Shown: positions 1-8,608, counted from the first letter of the stretch. The stretch is 64,000 bases of DNA from CAIKZZ01 sp036742455 (GCA_036742455.1 DAINQU010000011.1:28125-92124), one strand, 5' to 3'. Notes: a model not told the origin generated them from the sequence alone. Made by a program: numbers and translations.

Positions 1-755
1 TCATGCAGACGGCGCATTTCACGATCCGCTTGACCCAGCAAACGCTTAAGCGTGGCGGCACCGTCCGATCCGCCTGCACGCAGCGCCTCAATGACGGCGC
101 CTACGACCCACCATAATTGGAATACCGATTGACGCTGCGCGGCGCGTTCCAAGCGTTCAGCGACTTGGGCAAGAACGTCCAAATGCTGGGGCAACCGCTC
201 GCCTCGCAAAACGCCAAGCAGAGCCAATTGAAATTTCGGCCGCAACCGGCGGGCCCACTGGGCAACCGACGTCGCGCTCTCGCCGGCCTCGGACGCCTGC
301 GCGTCGGGTTGGCGGTCCGACGTCAAATTCAGCAGCAGCAGGGTGCCTTCAGAAAGCAACGCCTGCCCCCTTACCGCACGCAGATCATTCAACAAGGGCA
401 GCAGCACGAGCGGCACGTCTCGCCCGCCGGCCAGCACCCGTTCGAGATAGGCGGGAAGTTGTACGAGCGCCCGCATCAACGCATCGAGGCCTTCCGGCTG
501 ATTCCGGACATCCGCCGGAGCATTCGCGAGAAAACGGGCGACGAACTCCATCTCTTCTGCCAGAAGAGCGGCGCCGGGCACTTCAATAACCCGCAACACA
601 CCGAAAACGTCATGCAGACACGTGGCCGTGGTCACTAACGGCGAAGGATCAGACATCGTCTCCGCATAATTCTCGAGCGCCCCTCGGGCATGCCCGAGGG
701 TCACACCGATCTCAGCGGCAACCGCCTGCAATGTCTGGTCAGCTACGGCCGTCAT
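1..755 (-). CDS. chpA: ChpA/PilL-type chemotaxis histidine kinase, N-terminal part
   Basis: Incomplete: the frame starts at ATG 755 and stays open for 251 codons to the window edge. The visible protein is helical and resembles the N-terminal FimL/Hpt-like part of ChpA, the hybrid CheA-type kinase controlling type IV pilus twitching; a typical stretch is QLWWVVGAVIEALRAGG followed by KRLLGQADREMRRL. Kinase, CheW-like and receiver domains would lie outside the window. It begins only 3 bases after the pilJ stop, so it is the last visible gene of the pilGHIJ operon. The methyltransferase gene pilK, found between pilJ and chpA in Pseudomonas aeruginosa, is absent. The assignment rests on context and N-terminal similarity; the name pilL would be equivalent. 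Confidence 0.85.
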   Translation of the reverse strand, partial: MTAVADQTLQAVAAEIGVTLGHARGALENYAETMSDPSPLVTTATCLHDVFGVLRVIEVPGAALLAEEMEFVARFLANAPADVRNQPEGLDALMRALVQLPAYLERVLAGGRDVPLVLLPLLNDLRAVRGQALLSEGTLLLLNLTSDRQPDAQASEAGESATSVAQWARRLRPKFQLALLGVLRGERLPQHLDVLAQVAERLERAAQRQSVFQLWWVVGAVIEALRAGGSDGAATLKRLLGQADREMRRLH

Positions 756-758
756 TGA

Positions 759-2054
759 TCAGCTCCGGCCCAGTAGTGTGCTGCGCGCCGCCGTGCGCGA
801 CGCCGGCGTTTCGGGGGCCGGCAATTGGAATCCAGCGACGGATTGGCGCAGTTGAGCGGAGAGATCCGCCAAACGAGCGATCGACTGCGACATCCCGCTG
901 GTACTCTCGGACGTCTGCACGCTAATTTCTCGGAGCACTTGCATACTGCCGGAGATGCTTGCAGAGACCATCACTTGCTGCCGCGCGCTAGCAGATATGT
1001 TTTGCATCAGACTTGCGATCTGATGTGACACCTGCTCAATTTCACCCAATGCGGCGCCTGCATTCTCGGCCAGCAAGGCGCCTCCAACCACATCCGTCGT
1101 GCTGCGCTCCATCGACACGACCGCTTCGTTCGTGTCTGCTTGAATGGTTCGAACGAGCGCCTCAATCTGTTTGGTCGCATTCGCCGCCCGCTCCGCGAGC
1201 CGCTGGACCTCATCTGCGACGACTGCAAAGCCGCGACCCGCCTCTCCAGCCATCGATGCTTGAATGGAGGCATTCAGCGCAAGGATGTTCGTTTGTTCCG
1301 CGATATCGTTGATCAGCTCAACGATATTGCCAATTTCTTGTGAGCTCTCACCGAGGCGTTTAATGCGCTTGGACGTTTCCTGTATTGTTTCGCGGATCGC
1401 GTTCATTCCATCGATGGTTCTGCGAACGGCGTCGCCGCCTTTGTGCGCAACGCCAACGGCATGTCGGGCTACATCGGCGCAGCGCTCGGCATTGCCGGAC
1501 ACCCCTTCAATCGACGCCGCCATTTCCGCCACCGATTCGGTAGCAGATGCCACTTGTTTTGACTGACCGGCACTGGCCTTGGCGAGATGCGCGGCGGCAG
1601 CTTGCGTTGATTTCGCGGCAGCATCGAGTGATACCGCGGATGCCTGAATTGTTGCGACCAAGCCGCGCAGTGTCTCGACGGCATAATTGATCGAATCTGC
1701 GATCGCGCCCGTTATCTCCTCGGTGACACTTGCCTGTACCGTGAGATCACCATCCGCGAGGGTGGACAATTCGTCCAACAGACGGAGTATGGCTTGTTGA
1801 TTCCGGTCCCCTTGCTCGGCATCTCGAAGGGAGGCAGCTTGTGCGTCGGCAATGCGTCGCTGAACGATCAGTGCGCCGACAAGGCACGCCATCAGCACCG
1901 CGACGAGGCCGATGGCCATGAGGCCGCCCCCCGGCAACACTCCGGCGTGATCAAGCCCGACCGCCGATCCCGCCAACAGCGCCAATAGGAGCGCCGCGGC
2001 TAGCAGGGTCTTCAGGCGTCCAATGCCCGCATCTTGTTCGACCGACGTTGTCAT
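759..2054 (-). CDS. pilJ: PilJ-like methyl-accepting chemotaxis protein lacking the periplasmic sensor domain
   Basis: Chemoreceptor of the twitching-motility Chp pathway, 431 aa against about 680 in Pseudomonas. Two hydrophobic segments (about residues 14-34 and 44-65) are separated by only about ten residues, so the two periplasmic PilJ sensor domains are missing. The cytoplasmic part is clearly PilJ: a HAMP-like segment with LLDELSTLADGDLTVQ, then the signalling hairpin with the tip IAEQTNILALNASIQASMAG and AGRGFAVVADEVQRLAE. The receptor should couple through PilI to ChpA. The ATG at 2054 has a loosely spaced GGAG upstream. It lies 154 bases after pilI, and chpA follows after 3 bases. A generic short MCP is possible, but position and signalling domain favour PilJ. 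Confidence 0.85.
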   Translation of the reverse strand: MTTSVEQDAGIGRLKTLLAAALLLALLAGSAVGLDHAGVLPGGGLMAIGLVAVLMACLVGALIVQRRIADAQAASLRDAEQGDRNQQAILRLLDELSTLADGDLTVQASVTEEITGAIADSINYAVETLRGLVATIQASAVSLDAAAKSTQAAAAHLAKASAGQSKQVASATESVAEMAASIEGVSGNAERCADVARHAVGVAHKGGDAVRRTIDGMNAIRETIQETSKRIKRLGESSQEIGNIVELINDIAEQTNILALNASIQASMAGEAGRGFAVVADEVQRLAERAANATKQIEALVRTIQADTNEAVVSMERSTTDVVGGALLAENAGAALGEIEQVSHQIASLMQNISASARQQVMVSASISGSMQVLREISVQTSESTSGMSQSIARLADLSAQLRQSVAGFQLPAPETPASRTAARSTLLGRS

Positions 2055-2208
2055 CTACGGCAAACTCCGCGAAATCTGGCTAACGCTGTTTGGCGCCTCA
2101 CATCGGCCCGTGAAGCATCGCCACTCAGCACGAATCGTTGTTCCGTCCGGTCGTCATCGCATCCGATGACAACTCTTCCATCTGAAAATTCGTCCGTGCT
2201 TTCCCGTT

Positions 2209-2766
2209 TTAGGCCGATGCTTGCAGGAAAGACGGATGCTCTAACAAGCGCCGCAAGCTGATCACCGGCCAACTCTCGCCTCCGCGACGAAACGCTCCGG
2301 TTAAGAAACGCTCGCAACGAATCAACGTCGGCGGCGCGTTGGGTACGTGCTCGGCTTCCGCGAAACGACGGAACCCGAGCACCTCGTCCACCAATAGGCC
2401 TGCCGGTATATCCCGGTGATTCAAAACCAGCACCCGGGCGATACGCGCGGACGGGGTGACGCCGCTACCCAAAAACTGTCTCAAGTCAATCACCGGCAAT
2501 AGCTGACCGCGCAAATTCGACAATCCGCGGACCCAAGGACGCGCGCCGGGCACCCTCGTCAATTGAGACGGCATGGACATCACTTCTCGCATCTCGTCGC
2601 GAGACACCAAAAAGGTCTCTGAACCGAGGCGAAAAGCAACGCCGACCCACTCACGACCATCGGCCGCACGCCGCCCACCAGCGACCGCGCGTCCACGCCG
2701 CTCAAGTTCCTGCAACAAGTCAAAGGGACGGTCGCGCAACAGTCGCAGACCCGGCAATGCGGTCAC
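2209..2766 (-). CDS. pilI: PilI, CheW-like adaptor of the Chp system
   Basis: CheW-domain scaffold of 185 aa that links the PilJ receptor to the ChpA kinase in the cytoplasm. The CheW fold spans about residues 40-180, with VRGLSNLRGQLLPVIDLRQFLG in the middle and a C-terminal ISLRRLLEHPSFLQ that matches the usual PilI ending, so the protein is complete. It starts 4 bases after the pilH stop. The 154-base gap to pilJ is longer than other gaps in the operon; no additional gene is convincing there. Confidence 0.9.
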   Translation of the reverse strand: MTALPGLRLLRDRPFDLLQELERRGRAVAGGRRAADGREWVGVAFRLGSETFLVSRDEMREVMSMPSQLTRVPGARPWVRGLSNLRGQLLPVIDLRQFLGSGVTPSARIARVLVLNHRDIPAGLLVDEVLGFRRFAEAEHVPNAPPTLIRCERFLTGAFRRGGESWPVISLRRLLEHPSFLQASA

Positions 2767-2770
2767 GGCA

Positions 2771-3136
2771 TTAACCTGCGAGCGCCAGCTGAGTCTTTTG
2801 GACCAGCATTTCGGCCGTCACGGGTTTGACCAGATAGTCGATAGCTCCCTGACGCATGCCCCAAATCCGATCGGACTCTTGACCTTTACTCGTCACCATA
2901 ATCACCGGGATACCGCGAGTGTCCGGGTCTCGCGCCAGGGCGCGCGTTGCCTGATAGCCATTGACCCCGGGCATCACGATATCCATGAGGATGAGGTCCG
3001 GCCGGATGGTTTTTGCCATTCGAACCCCTTCGGCGCCGTCAGTGGCGACGGCAGTTTCGTAGCCGACTTTTTCGAGCGCCCGACGAATGACGTGCACCTC
3101 GGTCGGTGAGTCATCAACGATGAGAATGAGTGGCAT
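2771..3136 (-). CDS. pilH: PilH, single-domain response regulator
   Basis: CheY-like receiver of 121 aa with no output domain. Acidic pocket DD at residues 8-9, phosphoacceptor Asp in DLILMDIVMP (about residue 52), conserved Thr/Ser in VIMVTSK and Lys in YLVKP. In the Chp system PilH works with PilG, and the pair govern pilus extension and retraction and cAMP signalling. Located 9 bases after pilG and 4 bases before pilI, so translation is probably coupled along the operon. Confidence 0.93.
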   Translation of the reverse strand: MPLILIVDDSPTEVHVIRRALEKVGYETAVATDGAEGVRMAKTIRPDLILMDIVMPGVNGYQATRALARDPDTRGIPVIMVTSKGQESDRIWGMRQGAIDYLVKPVTAEMLVQKTQLALAG

Positions 3137-3145
3137 GCCTGGGAC

Positions 3146-3571
3146 TCAGTGTGACGGCGCTTCGTGCGCACCGACATGCTGCTCGATGGCGCCCAGCAAT
3201 TCTTCGCGCGTGAACGGCTTCGTCAAATAGTGCTCAGAACCGACGATGCGACCCCGCGCCCGGTCAAAGAGGCCATCCTTTGAAGACAACATCACAACCG
3301 GAATGGCCCGGTATGTCTTGTTGTGCTTAATAAGTGAGCACGTCTGATAGCCGTCCAGCCGAGGCATCATGATGTCGACAAAAACGATATCGGGTGGGTG
3401 ATCGGCCAATTTGGCCAGGGCATCAAAACCGTCGATAGCGGTATGGACCTCGCAGCCTTCCTTAGTCAACAAGGTCTCCGCGGTACGGCGTATCGTCTTG
3501 CTGTCGTCAATGACTAGGACTTTGAGCCCCGACAGACGAGCCTTAGTGTTCAACTGCGCTACGTTGTCCAT
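3146..3571 (-). CDS. pilG: PilG, single-domain response regulator
   Basis: First gene of the Chp operon, a CheY-like receiver of 141 aa. The frame is open upstream to 3730, but the ATG at 3571 is preferred: it gives the family length and N-terminus (MDNVAQLNTKARLSGLKVLV) and has AGGGA about six bases upstream. Features: VIDDSKTIRRTAE acidic pocket, DIVFVDIMMPRLDGYQT with the phosphoacceptor Asp, VVMLSSKDG and YLTKPFTREELL. In Pseudomonas PilG is phosphorylated by ChpA and promotes pilus extension. Divergent from gshB. Confidence 0.93.
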   Translation of the reverse strand: MDNVAQLNTKARLSGLKVLVIDDSKTIRRTAETLLTKEGCEVHTAIDGFDALAKLADHPPDIVFVDIMMPRLDGYQTCSLIKHNKTYRAIPVVMLSSKDGLFDRARGRIVGSEHYLTKPFTREELLGAIEQHVGAHEAPSH

Positions 3572-3801
3572 CGCTGTCCCTGACTCAACCGATCCACGGT
3601 CCCGACGGACCTTTTTGCCAATTCGGCGCAACTCTGTCGCCACCGGACGGCTTCCGATTCTTGCATATCGGTCTTTCGCTATCCACGTCCCTAGACCAGA
3701 CACGGCACCGACGCCTGTCCGGTGTACCATGAACTGCCCTACCTAGGGTTGATAGATTTCACACTGAACCGCCCAAGGGCGGCATTGCTGGAGCCTGACC
3801 G

Positions 3802-4779
3802 ATGCATCGTCCCGTCCGCCTTGGGGTCGTTATGGACCCGATTGAGTCCATCAAGCCCCAAAAAGACTCCACTCTCGCCATGTTGCAGGCCGCTCAGAGC
3901 CGCGGCTGGGAGTTGCACTACGCAGAGATGCAACATCTTCACCTCCGCGACGGGGTGCCGTTCGGGCGGTGTGCGGCGCTGACGGTGCAAAGTGATGAGA
4001 ACGCTTGGTTTACCCGCGGGGAGGCGGCGGTTCGTCCGCTCGCCGACCTTGATGTGATTCTCATGCGGAAGGATCCGCCATTCGATATGGAGTACATCTA
4101 TTCGACGTACATCCTTGATCGGGCGGAACTTGCGGGAACGCTCGTGGTGAACCGCCCACAAGGCCTGCGGGACATGAACGAGAAGGTGTATACCGCCTGG
4201 TTCCCCGAATGTTGCGCCCCGACGTTCATCACTCGCGACATCGGCGATATGCACGCTTTCCAACGAGAGCACGGCAAGATCGTGTGCAAACCGCTGGACG
4301 GTATGGGCGGACGGTCCGTATTTGTGGTGGAGCGCGGCGACAAAAATGCCCAAGTCATCTTCGAAACGCTGACTGATTACGGCAGGCGCTACGCGATCGT
4401 GCAGCGCTACCTGCCGGAAATCGTCACGGGCGGCGATGCCCGGGTCATTTTGGTGGACGGCGAACCGGTGCCCTACGCGCTCGCTCGAATCCCGTCTGCC
4501 AGCGACAATCGGGGGAATCTCGCTGCCGGGGCGACCGGCGTAGCACGACCGCTGACCGATCGGGACCGCTGGTTAGCCGCACAGATCGGACCGAAGTTGC
4601 GCGACCTGGGCATGCTGTTTGTCGGATTGGACGTGATTGGGGACTATGTCACCGAGATCAACGTCACCAGCCCGACCGGAATTCGGGAAATTGACAAACA
4701 ATGCGGCACAAATATCGCCGAACTCCTCATGAACGCCATCGAAAAGCGGCTAAATGCGCGTAAAAATCTGAATCCGTGA
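3802..4779 (+). CDS. gshB: Glutathione synthetase
   Basis: Prokaryotic-type glutathione synthetase of 325 aa (E. coli about 315), joining gamma-glutamylcysteine and glycine with ATP in the cytosol. Near-identical family blocks: LGVVMDPIESIKPQKDSTLAML at the N-terminus, DVILMRKDPPFDMEYIY, NRPQGLRDMNEK, the ATP-grasp loop KPLDGMGGRSVF, the metal/substrate region DGEPVPYALARIP with NRGNLAAGATG, and the C-terminal TEINVTSPTGIREID. It begins a tight plus-strand cluster; the next gene starts at a GTG that overlaps its TGA stop. The pilG-gshB neighbourhood is the same as in Pseudomonas. Confidence 0.97.
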   Translation: MHRPVRLGVVMDPIESIKPQKDSTLAMLQAAQSRGWELHYAEMQHLHLRDGVPFGRCAALTVQSDENAWFTRGEAAVRPLADLDVILMRKDPPFDMEYIYSTYILDRAELAGTLVVNRPQGLRDMNEKVYTAWFPECCAPTFITRDIGDMHAFQREHGKIVCKPLDGMGGRSVFVVERGDKNAQVIFETLTDYGRRYAIVQRYLPEIVTGGDARVILVDGEPVPYALARIPSASDNRGNLAAGATGVARPLTDRDRWLAAQIGPKLRDLGMLFVGLDVIGDYVTEINVTSPTGIREIDKQCGTNIAELLMNAIEKRLNARKNLNP

Positions 4780-5666
4780 AGAACCCGTTTGCCCCCATAG
4801 GACCTGACGGCCGCCCACGCCCGAAGGACCACCTCACCACGGCGTTGTGCCTGGCGATCGCCTGTCACGTCGTGATTTTGCTGGGGGTTGGTTTTCGCGG
4901 CACTCCTCGTTCAGAGGGAGATCCGACGGGCCTTGAGGTCGTTTTGGTACACGACCCCGTGGCGGATGCCCGTACCAACGCCCAGGCTGACTATTTGGCG
5001 GACGTGAACCAGCGCGGTGCCGGCACCGCCGACGACGTGCGGCGGGCCGAAACGGTGGGGGGCACGCCTGCGACCGGCGCTAACGGCACCGCTTCCGGCG
5101 GCAGCGATCATGCTGAGGGATCGGGCGAGAACGACATCCTAGCGACTCGCCAACGCGGCAATGCCACCTCGGCCACGCTCGCGATCGCGGCCGGTGAGCG
5201 AACGCCTTTGCTCGTGACACCTTCCGGGGCCGATGACACGTCGTTCGATACGGGGGATGCGCTCGCGCTACGAGGGAAGCCGCGCAATGAGCTGGTCGTC
5301 ACTGCCAATACACGGGCGTCGGGCGTGGCCGTTTACCTTGACGCATGGCGCCACCGAATTGAGCGGATCGGCACCGCGAATTATCCCCTTGATATCATTC
5401 GGCGCGCCCACTTAACAGGAAGCCCTATCGTTGAGGTCCGCGTCGGTTCCGACGGGCGCCTCGTTGACGCGCGGGTCGTTCGCTCGTCAGGCCACATCGC
5501 TCTGGATCAGGCAGCGATGAATATTTTGCGGCTTGCTGCGCCCTTTGAGCCCTTCCCCTCAGAACTCGCGGCAGCACATGACAGCCTGCGGCTCAGTTAC
5601 GAATGGCAATTCAGCGATGGGGAATGGCGAGATTCTACGGTCCGCATTCCCGGGAATACGCCCTAG
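4776..5666 (+). CDS. TonB-like energy-transducer family protein
   Basis: 296 aa. One N-terminal membrane segment (LTTALCLAIACHVVILLGVGF, about residues 22-42), a long periplasmic linker rich in Ala, Gly and Thr, and a C-terminal TonB-type fold (PIVEVRVGSDGRLVDARVVR then LDQAAMNILRLAAPFEPFP). TonB proteins couple inner-membrane proton-motive force to outer-membrane receptors. Its linker lacks the usual Pro-Lys/Glu-rich repeat, so it is a TonB homologue whose partner is uncertain; the two receptors further along this window are candidates only. GTG start with a GTGA overlap of gshB, implying translational coupling. The same gshB-tonB-algH order exists in Pseudomonas. Confidence 0.85.
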   Translation: MKNPFAPIGPDGRPRPKDHLTTALCLAIACHVVILLGVGFRGTPRSEGDPTGLEVVLVHDPVADARTNAQADYLADVNQRGAGTADDVRRAETVGGTPATGANGTASGGSDHAEGSGENDILATRQRGNATSATLAIAAGERTPLLVTPSGADDTSFDTGDALALRGKPRNELVVTANTRASGVAVYLDAWRHRIERIGTANYPLDIIRRAHLTGSPIVEVRVGSDGRLVDARVVRSSGHIALDQAAMNILRLAAPFEPFPSELAAAHDSLRLSYEWQFSDGEWRDSTVRIPGNTP

Positions 5667-5706
5667 TCACCTTGTTCAAGGGCGGTAGTCGGCCGATACT
5701 ACCCGC

Positions 5707-6279
5707 ATGACTGGTGATTACTTGACCAACCAATTTCTTGTGGCGATGCCGACGTTAGGCGACCCCAATTTTGCCCAGACAGTCACCCTAGTCTGCGAGC
5801 ACAACAAAGACGGCGCTCTCGGTATCGTGATCAATCGCCCGATGGAAATGGCCATCAGCGCGGTGTTTGAGCAACTCGATCTTGCTGCGCAAGACCTACG
5901 CTTGCGAGACCAGCCCGTTCTCCGAGGAGGCCCCGTGGCTCCGGAACGCGGATTTGTTGTGCATCCGCCGGTGGGCGATCCCGGCCGTCCTTACGACGCC
6001 ACACTCGCCGTTTCCCCTCATCTGCATGTAACGACGTCGCGCGATGTGCTGGCCGCCATCGCCCGCGGCGAGGGCCCCCCACACGCACTCGTAGCACTGG
6101 GCTATGCGGGGTGGGGCGCGGGTCAATTGGAGGAAGAGATTCGGTCCAATGCCTGGCTCAATGTGCCGGTGGATGACGCGATACTCTTCCACACTCCCTA
6201 CAGCGATCGCTGGCGCGCCGCGGTCAAACTGCTAGGGATCGATTCCGATCGCTTGTCGCGCCAGGCAGGTCATGCCTGA
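5707..6279 (+). CDS. yqgE: YqgE/AlgH family protein
   Basis: 190 aa, the usual family size (DUF179). Characteristic N-terminus NQFLVAMPTLGDPNFAQTVTLVCEHN followed by GALGIVINRPM, then VLRGGPVAPERGFVVH and GYAGWGAGQLEEEI. The molecular function is not settled; in Pseudomonas the homologue AlgH was linked to alginate regulation. It overlaps ruvX by 8 bases, an arrangement widely conserved in gammaproteobacteria. The 40-base gap before it holds a short imperfect inverted repeat built on GGTAGT/ACTACC. Confidence 0.95.
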   Translation: MTGDYLTNQFLVAMPTLGDPNFAQTVTLVCEHNKDGALGIVINRPMEMAISAVFEQLDLAAQDLRLRDQPVLRGGPVAPERGFVVHPPVGDPGRPYDATLAVSPHLHVTTSRDVLAAIARGEGPPHALVALGYAGWGAGQLEEEIRSNAWLNVPVDDAILFHTPYSDRWRAAVKLLGIDSDRLSRQAGHA

Positions 6280-6733
6280 GTCTAACGCCCGGACGATCGT
6301 TGCCCTCAGTTTCGACTTCGGCATGAAGCGGATTGGAATTGCCGCCGGCGATAGTTTGACCTTGGCCGCTCGACCCATCGCAACGGTCGCGGCACGTAAT
6401 GGGGTGCCGGACTGGTCTATCGTCGATCGCTACGTGCGCGATTGGGACCCCGCCATTCTTATCGTGGGCGTCCCCTATAATATGGATGGGACGCCCACTG
6501 CATTGACCGACGCTGCGGGCGATTTCGCGACCGCAATCGGCGATCGGTACCACAAGCCCGTGGCTCAAGTCGATGAAAGGCTCTCGTCACGAGAGGCCGA
6601 AGACCAACTGCGGCAGCGACGAGCGAGCGGCGAACGCGGTCGTCGGGTTGCCCGCCGCGATATCGACTCGGTAGCGGCCACGGTATTGCTTGAACAATGG
6701 CTGCGCGAACGCAGACAGATGCCTAGGACCTAA
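6272..6733 (+). CDS. ruvX: RuvX/YqgF, Holliday-junction resolvase-like nuclease
   Basis: 153 aa, RNase H-fold family associated with 16S rRNA 5'-end maturation and also described as a putative Holliday-junction resolvase. Family motifs are present: FDFGMKRIGIAAGD (first acidic residue), ILIVGVPYNMDGTPTALTDAA, and VDERLSSREAEDQL. The start ATG overlaps the yqgE 3' end; pyrB begins 3 bases after the stop. The pyrimidine regulator pyrR, which sits between these two genes in Pseudomonas, is absent. Confidence 0.95.
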   Translation: MPESNARTIVALSFDFGMKRIGIAAGDSLTLAARPIATVAARNGVPDWSIVDRYVRDWDPAILIVGVPYNMDGTPTALTDAAGDFATAIGDRYHKPVAQVDERLSSREAEDQLRQRRASGERGRRVARRDIDSVAATVLLEQWLRERRQMPRT

Positions 6734-6736
6734 ATC

Positions 6737-7711
6737 ATGCAACCCTTCAGCCAATACGATGCCTCGGGGCGTCTTCGACACCTAATCACCCTCGACGGCA
6801 TGTCCGGCGATGAAATTCGAGACTTGCTCGAACGCGCGCAAACATTTTTAGCGCCGCGAGGCAGCACACCCGTGCGAAGCCACTCACTGGACGGCATCAC
6901 CGTCGGCAATATTTTTAACGAACCCAGCACCCGCACTCGGTCGTCGTTTGAGCTCGCGGGTCGGCGTTTGGGCGCCGACGTCCTGAACCTAGAAATCCAG
7001 TTGTCGTCGCGTGTGAAAGGCGAAACCGTCCTTGACACGATTCACACCCTAGAATCGATGGCCGTAGACGTGTTTATCATCCGCGATGCCGAACCCGGCA
7101 TCACGCAACTGGTTGCAGAGCACGTGCAGGATCACGTGAGCGTCCTGTCGGCCGGCGAAGCGCACCTGTCCCACCCCACGCAGGGGCTGCTCGATGCGCT
7201 GACGATTTTTCGCCATAAGGGCGGATTTCGCGACCTCACGATCGCCGTTGTCGGTGACGTGAAACATTCGCGAGTCGCCCGCTCGGCCTATCAAGTCTTA
7301 ACGGCGCTGGGCGTGGGTGAATTGCGGATCGTCGCCCCACCGGCACTGATGCCGGCTGTGGATGAAATGCCCCAAGCTCGTCGATTTGACTCGCTCGAGG
7401 CCGGAATCGCGCATTGTGATGTGGTGATGATGCTGCGAGTCCAGAAAGAACGGATGACTCAAGCTGCAATACCGGACTCCGCCGAGTATCACGCTCGCTG
7501 GGGCCTGACACTGCCTCGGCTGGCGCTCGCTCGCCCCGATGCAATCGTCATGCATCCGGGACCGATGAACCGGGAAGTAGAGATCGCCTCGGCTGTTGCG
7601 GACGGGCCGAGAAGCGTCATTCGTGAACAAGTCACCAATGGCGTGGCGGTCCGGATGGCTGTACTGGAAACGATCATTACCAACCGCCGATTGCGCGGAG
7701 ATATCGCATGA
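6737..7711 (+). CDS. pyrB: Aspartate carbamoyltransferase catalytic chain
   Basis: 324 aa. Catalyses carbamoyl phosphate + aspartate to carbamoylaspartate, the committed step of pyrimidine synthesis. The carbamoyl-phosphate loop is FNEPSTRTRSSFELAG (about residues 58-73), followed by HPTQGLLDALTIF, and the aspartate-binding region near VMHPGPMNREVEI. No regulatory chain gene (pyrI) is adjacent, as in Pseudomonas-type ATCase. Three bases downstream of ruvX, and overlapping the PyrK-like gene by ATGA. Confidence 0.96.
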   Translation: MQPFSQYDASGRLRHLITLDGMSGDEIRDLLERAQTFLAPRGSTPVRSHSLDGITVGNIFNEPSTRTRSSFELAGRRLGADVLNLEIQLSSRVKGETVLDTIHTLESMAVDVFIIRDAEPGITQLVAEHVQDHVSVLSAGEAHLSHPTQGLLDALTIFRHKGGFRDLTIAVVGDVKHSRVARSAYQVLTALGVGELRIVAPPALMPAVDEMPQARRFDSLEAGIAHCDVVMMLRVQKERMTQAAIPDSAEYHARWGLTLPRLALARPDAIVMHPGPMNREVEIASAVADGPRSVIREQVTNGVAVRMAVLETIITNRRLRGDIA

Positions 7712-8598
7712 GCAGCCAACATCCCGATCATCGGGGAAGCATTCTCGTCGAAGACGCTCGGGTGGTATCGCACACCGCGTGGGACGGCGGCCAATACGTG
7801 ATCGTCCTCAATGCGCCACGCATCGCAGCGCGCGCTAAAGCCGGCGCGTTCGTACACCTAACCTGTGACCCCCATCTGCCGATGCGACGCCCACTGTCGC
7901 TGCAGCGGGTCGACCCCAGCCGGGGCACGATTGAAATTCTGTATAAGGTGGTCGGCGAAGGCACCCGTAGGCTTTCGGCGGCTCGGGTTGGCGACACACT
8001 GTCCTGTATGGGCCCCATCGGCAACGGCTTCGCTGCAGATCCGACTCGTCCGCGAGCCCTCTTGATTGGCGGCGGAGTGGGTTTGCCGCCGATGGTCTTT
8101 CTCGCCGAAGCGCTCAAGGGCACCGGGGGATACCTCCCCATCGTGCTGTTGGGATCGGAAATCCCCTTTCCGTTTCATCCCATACCCTCTGCCCACACGG
8201 TGGTAGGCATGCCCGGCGGTGCGACGCATGCGCATCCGGCATTGGAGGAGCTCGGCATCAACAGTCGACTCAGCAGTGGCGCGGGCTTCGACGGGTGTTA
8301 TGCGGGCTATGTCACAGACTTGGCGAGCGAATGGCTGCAGTCTCTCGGACCTAGCGATCTTGAACAGGTTGCCATCTACGCGTGCGGCCCTACTCCGATG
8401 CTCAGAGCAGTTGCCCGAGTCGCGCGCCGCTTCAACGTTCCTGCGCAAGTGTCGCTGGAAGAATTCATGGCCTGCGCGGTAGGCGGCTGCGCCGGCTGCG
8501 CCGTCCCCGTGACAACGGCCGACGGAACCTACATGAAGCGCGTCTGTGTGGATGGGCCTGTATTTAGCGCGCAGGAAGTATTCCCGGAATCCATGTGA
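7708..8598 (+). CDS. PyrK-like FAD/[2Fe-2S] dihydroorotate dehydrogenase electron-transfer subunit homologue
   Basis: 296 aa. An FAD-binding barrel with the RRPLSLQRV signature (about residues 57-65), an NAD-binding domain starting LLIGGGVGLPPMVFLAEAL, and a C-terminal [2Fe-2S] ligand set Cys256-x4-Cys261-x2-Cys264-x15-Cys280, ending in the PyrK-like VCVDGPVF. In Gram-positive class 1B enzymes PyrK passes electrons from dihydroorotate dehydrogenase to NAD. No pyrD is adjacent, and most gammaproteobacteria use the quinone-linked class 2 enzyme, so the partner is unknown. The ATGA overlap with pyrB argues for a pyrimidine role. Another soluble ferredoxin-NAD(P) reductase-like job remains possible. 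Confidence 0.8.
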   Translation: MSSQHPDHRGSILVEDARVVSHTAWDGGQYVIVLNAPRIAARAKAGAFVHLTCDPHLPMRRPLSLQRVDPSRGTIEILYKVVGEGTRRLSAARVGDTLSCMGPIGNGFAADPTRPRALLIGGGVGLPPMVFLAEALKGTGGYLPIVLLGSEIPFPFHPIPSAHTVVGMPGGATHAHPALEELGINSRLSSGAGFDGCYAGYVTDLASEWLQSLGPSDLEQVAIYACGPTPMLRAVARVARRFNVPAQVSLEEFMACAVGGCAGCAVPVTTADGTYMKRVCVDGPVFSAQEVFPESM

Positions 8599-8608
8599 GA
8601 CGGCTTTA

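Noticed and set aside
117..638. 173-codon plus-strand frame at the left edge
   Set aside because: Antisense to chpA, whose minus-strand translation matches the ChpA/FimL N-terminus.
2051..2317. 88-codon minus-strand frame between pilI and pilJ
   Set aside because: Overlaps the pilI 3' end in another frame and has low complexity, and PilI itself has its normal C-terminus, so it is not a frameshifted extension.
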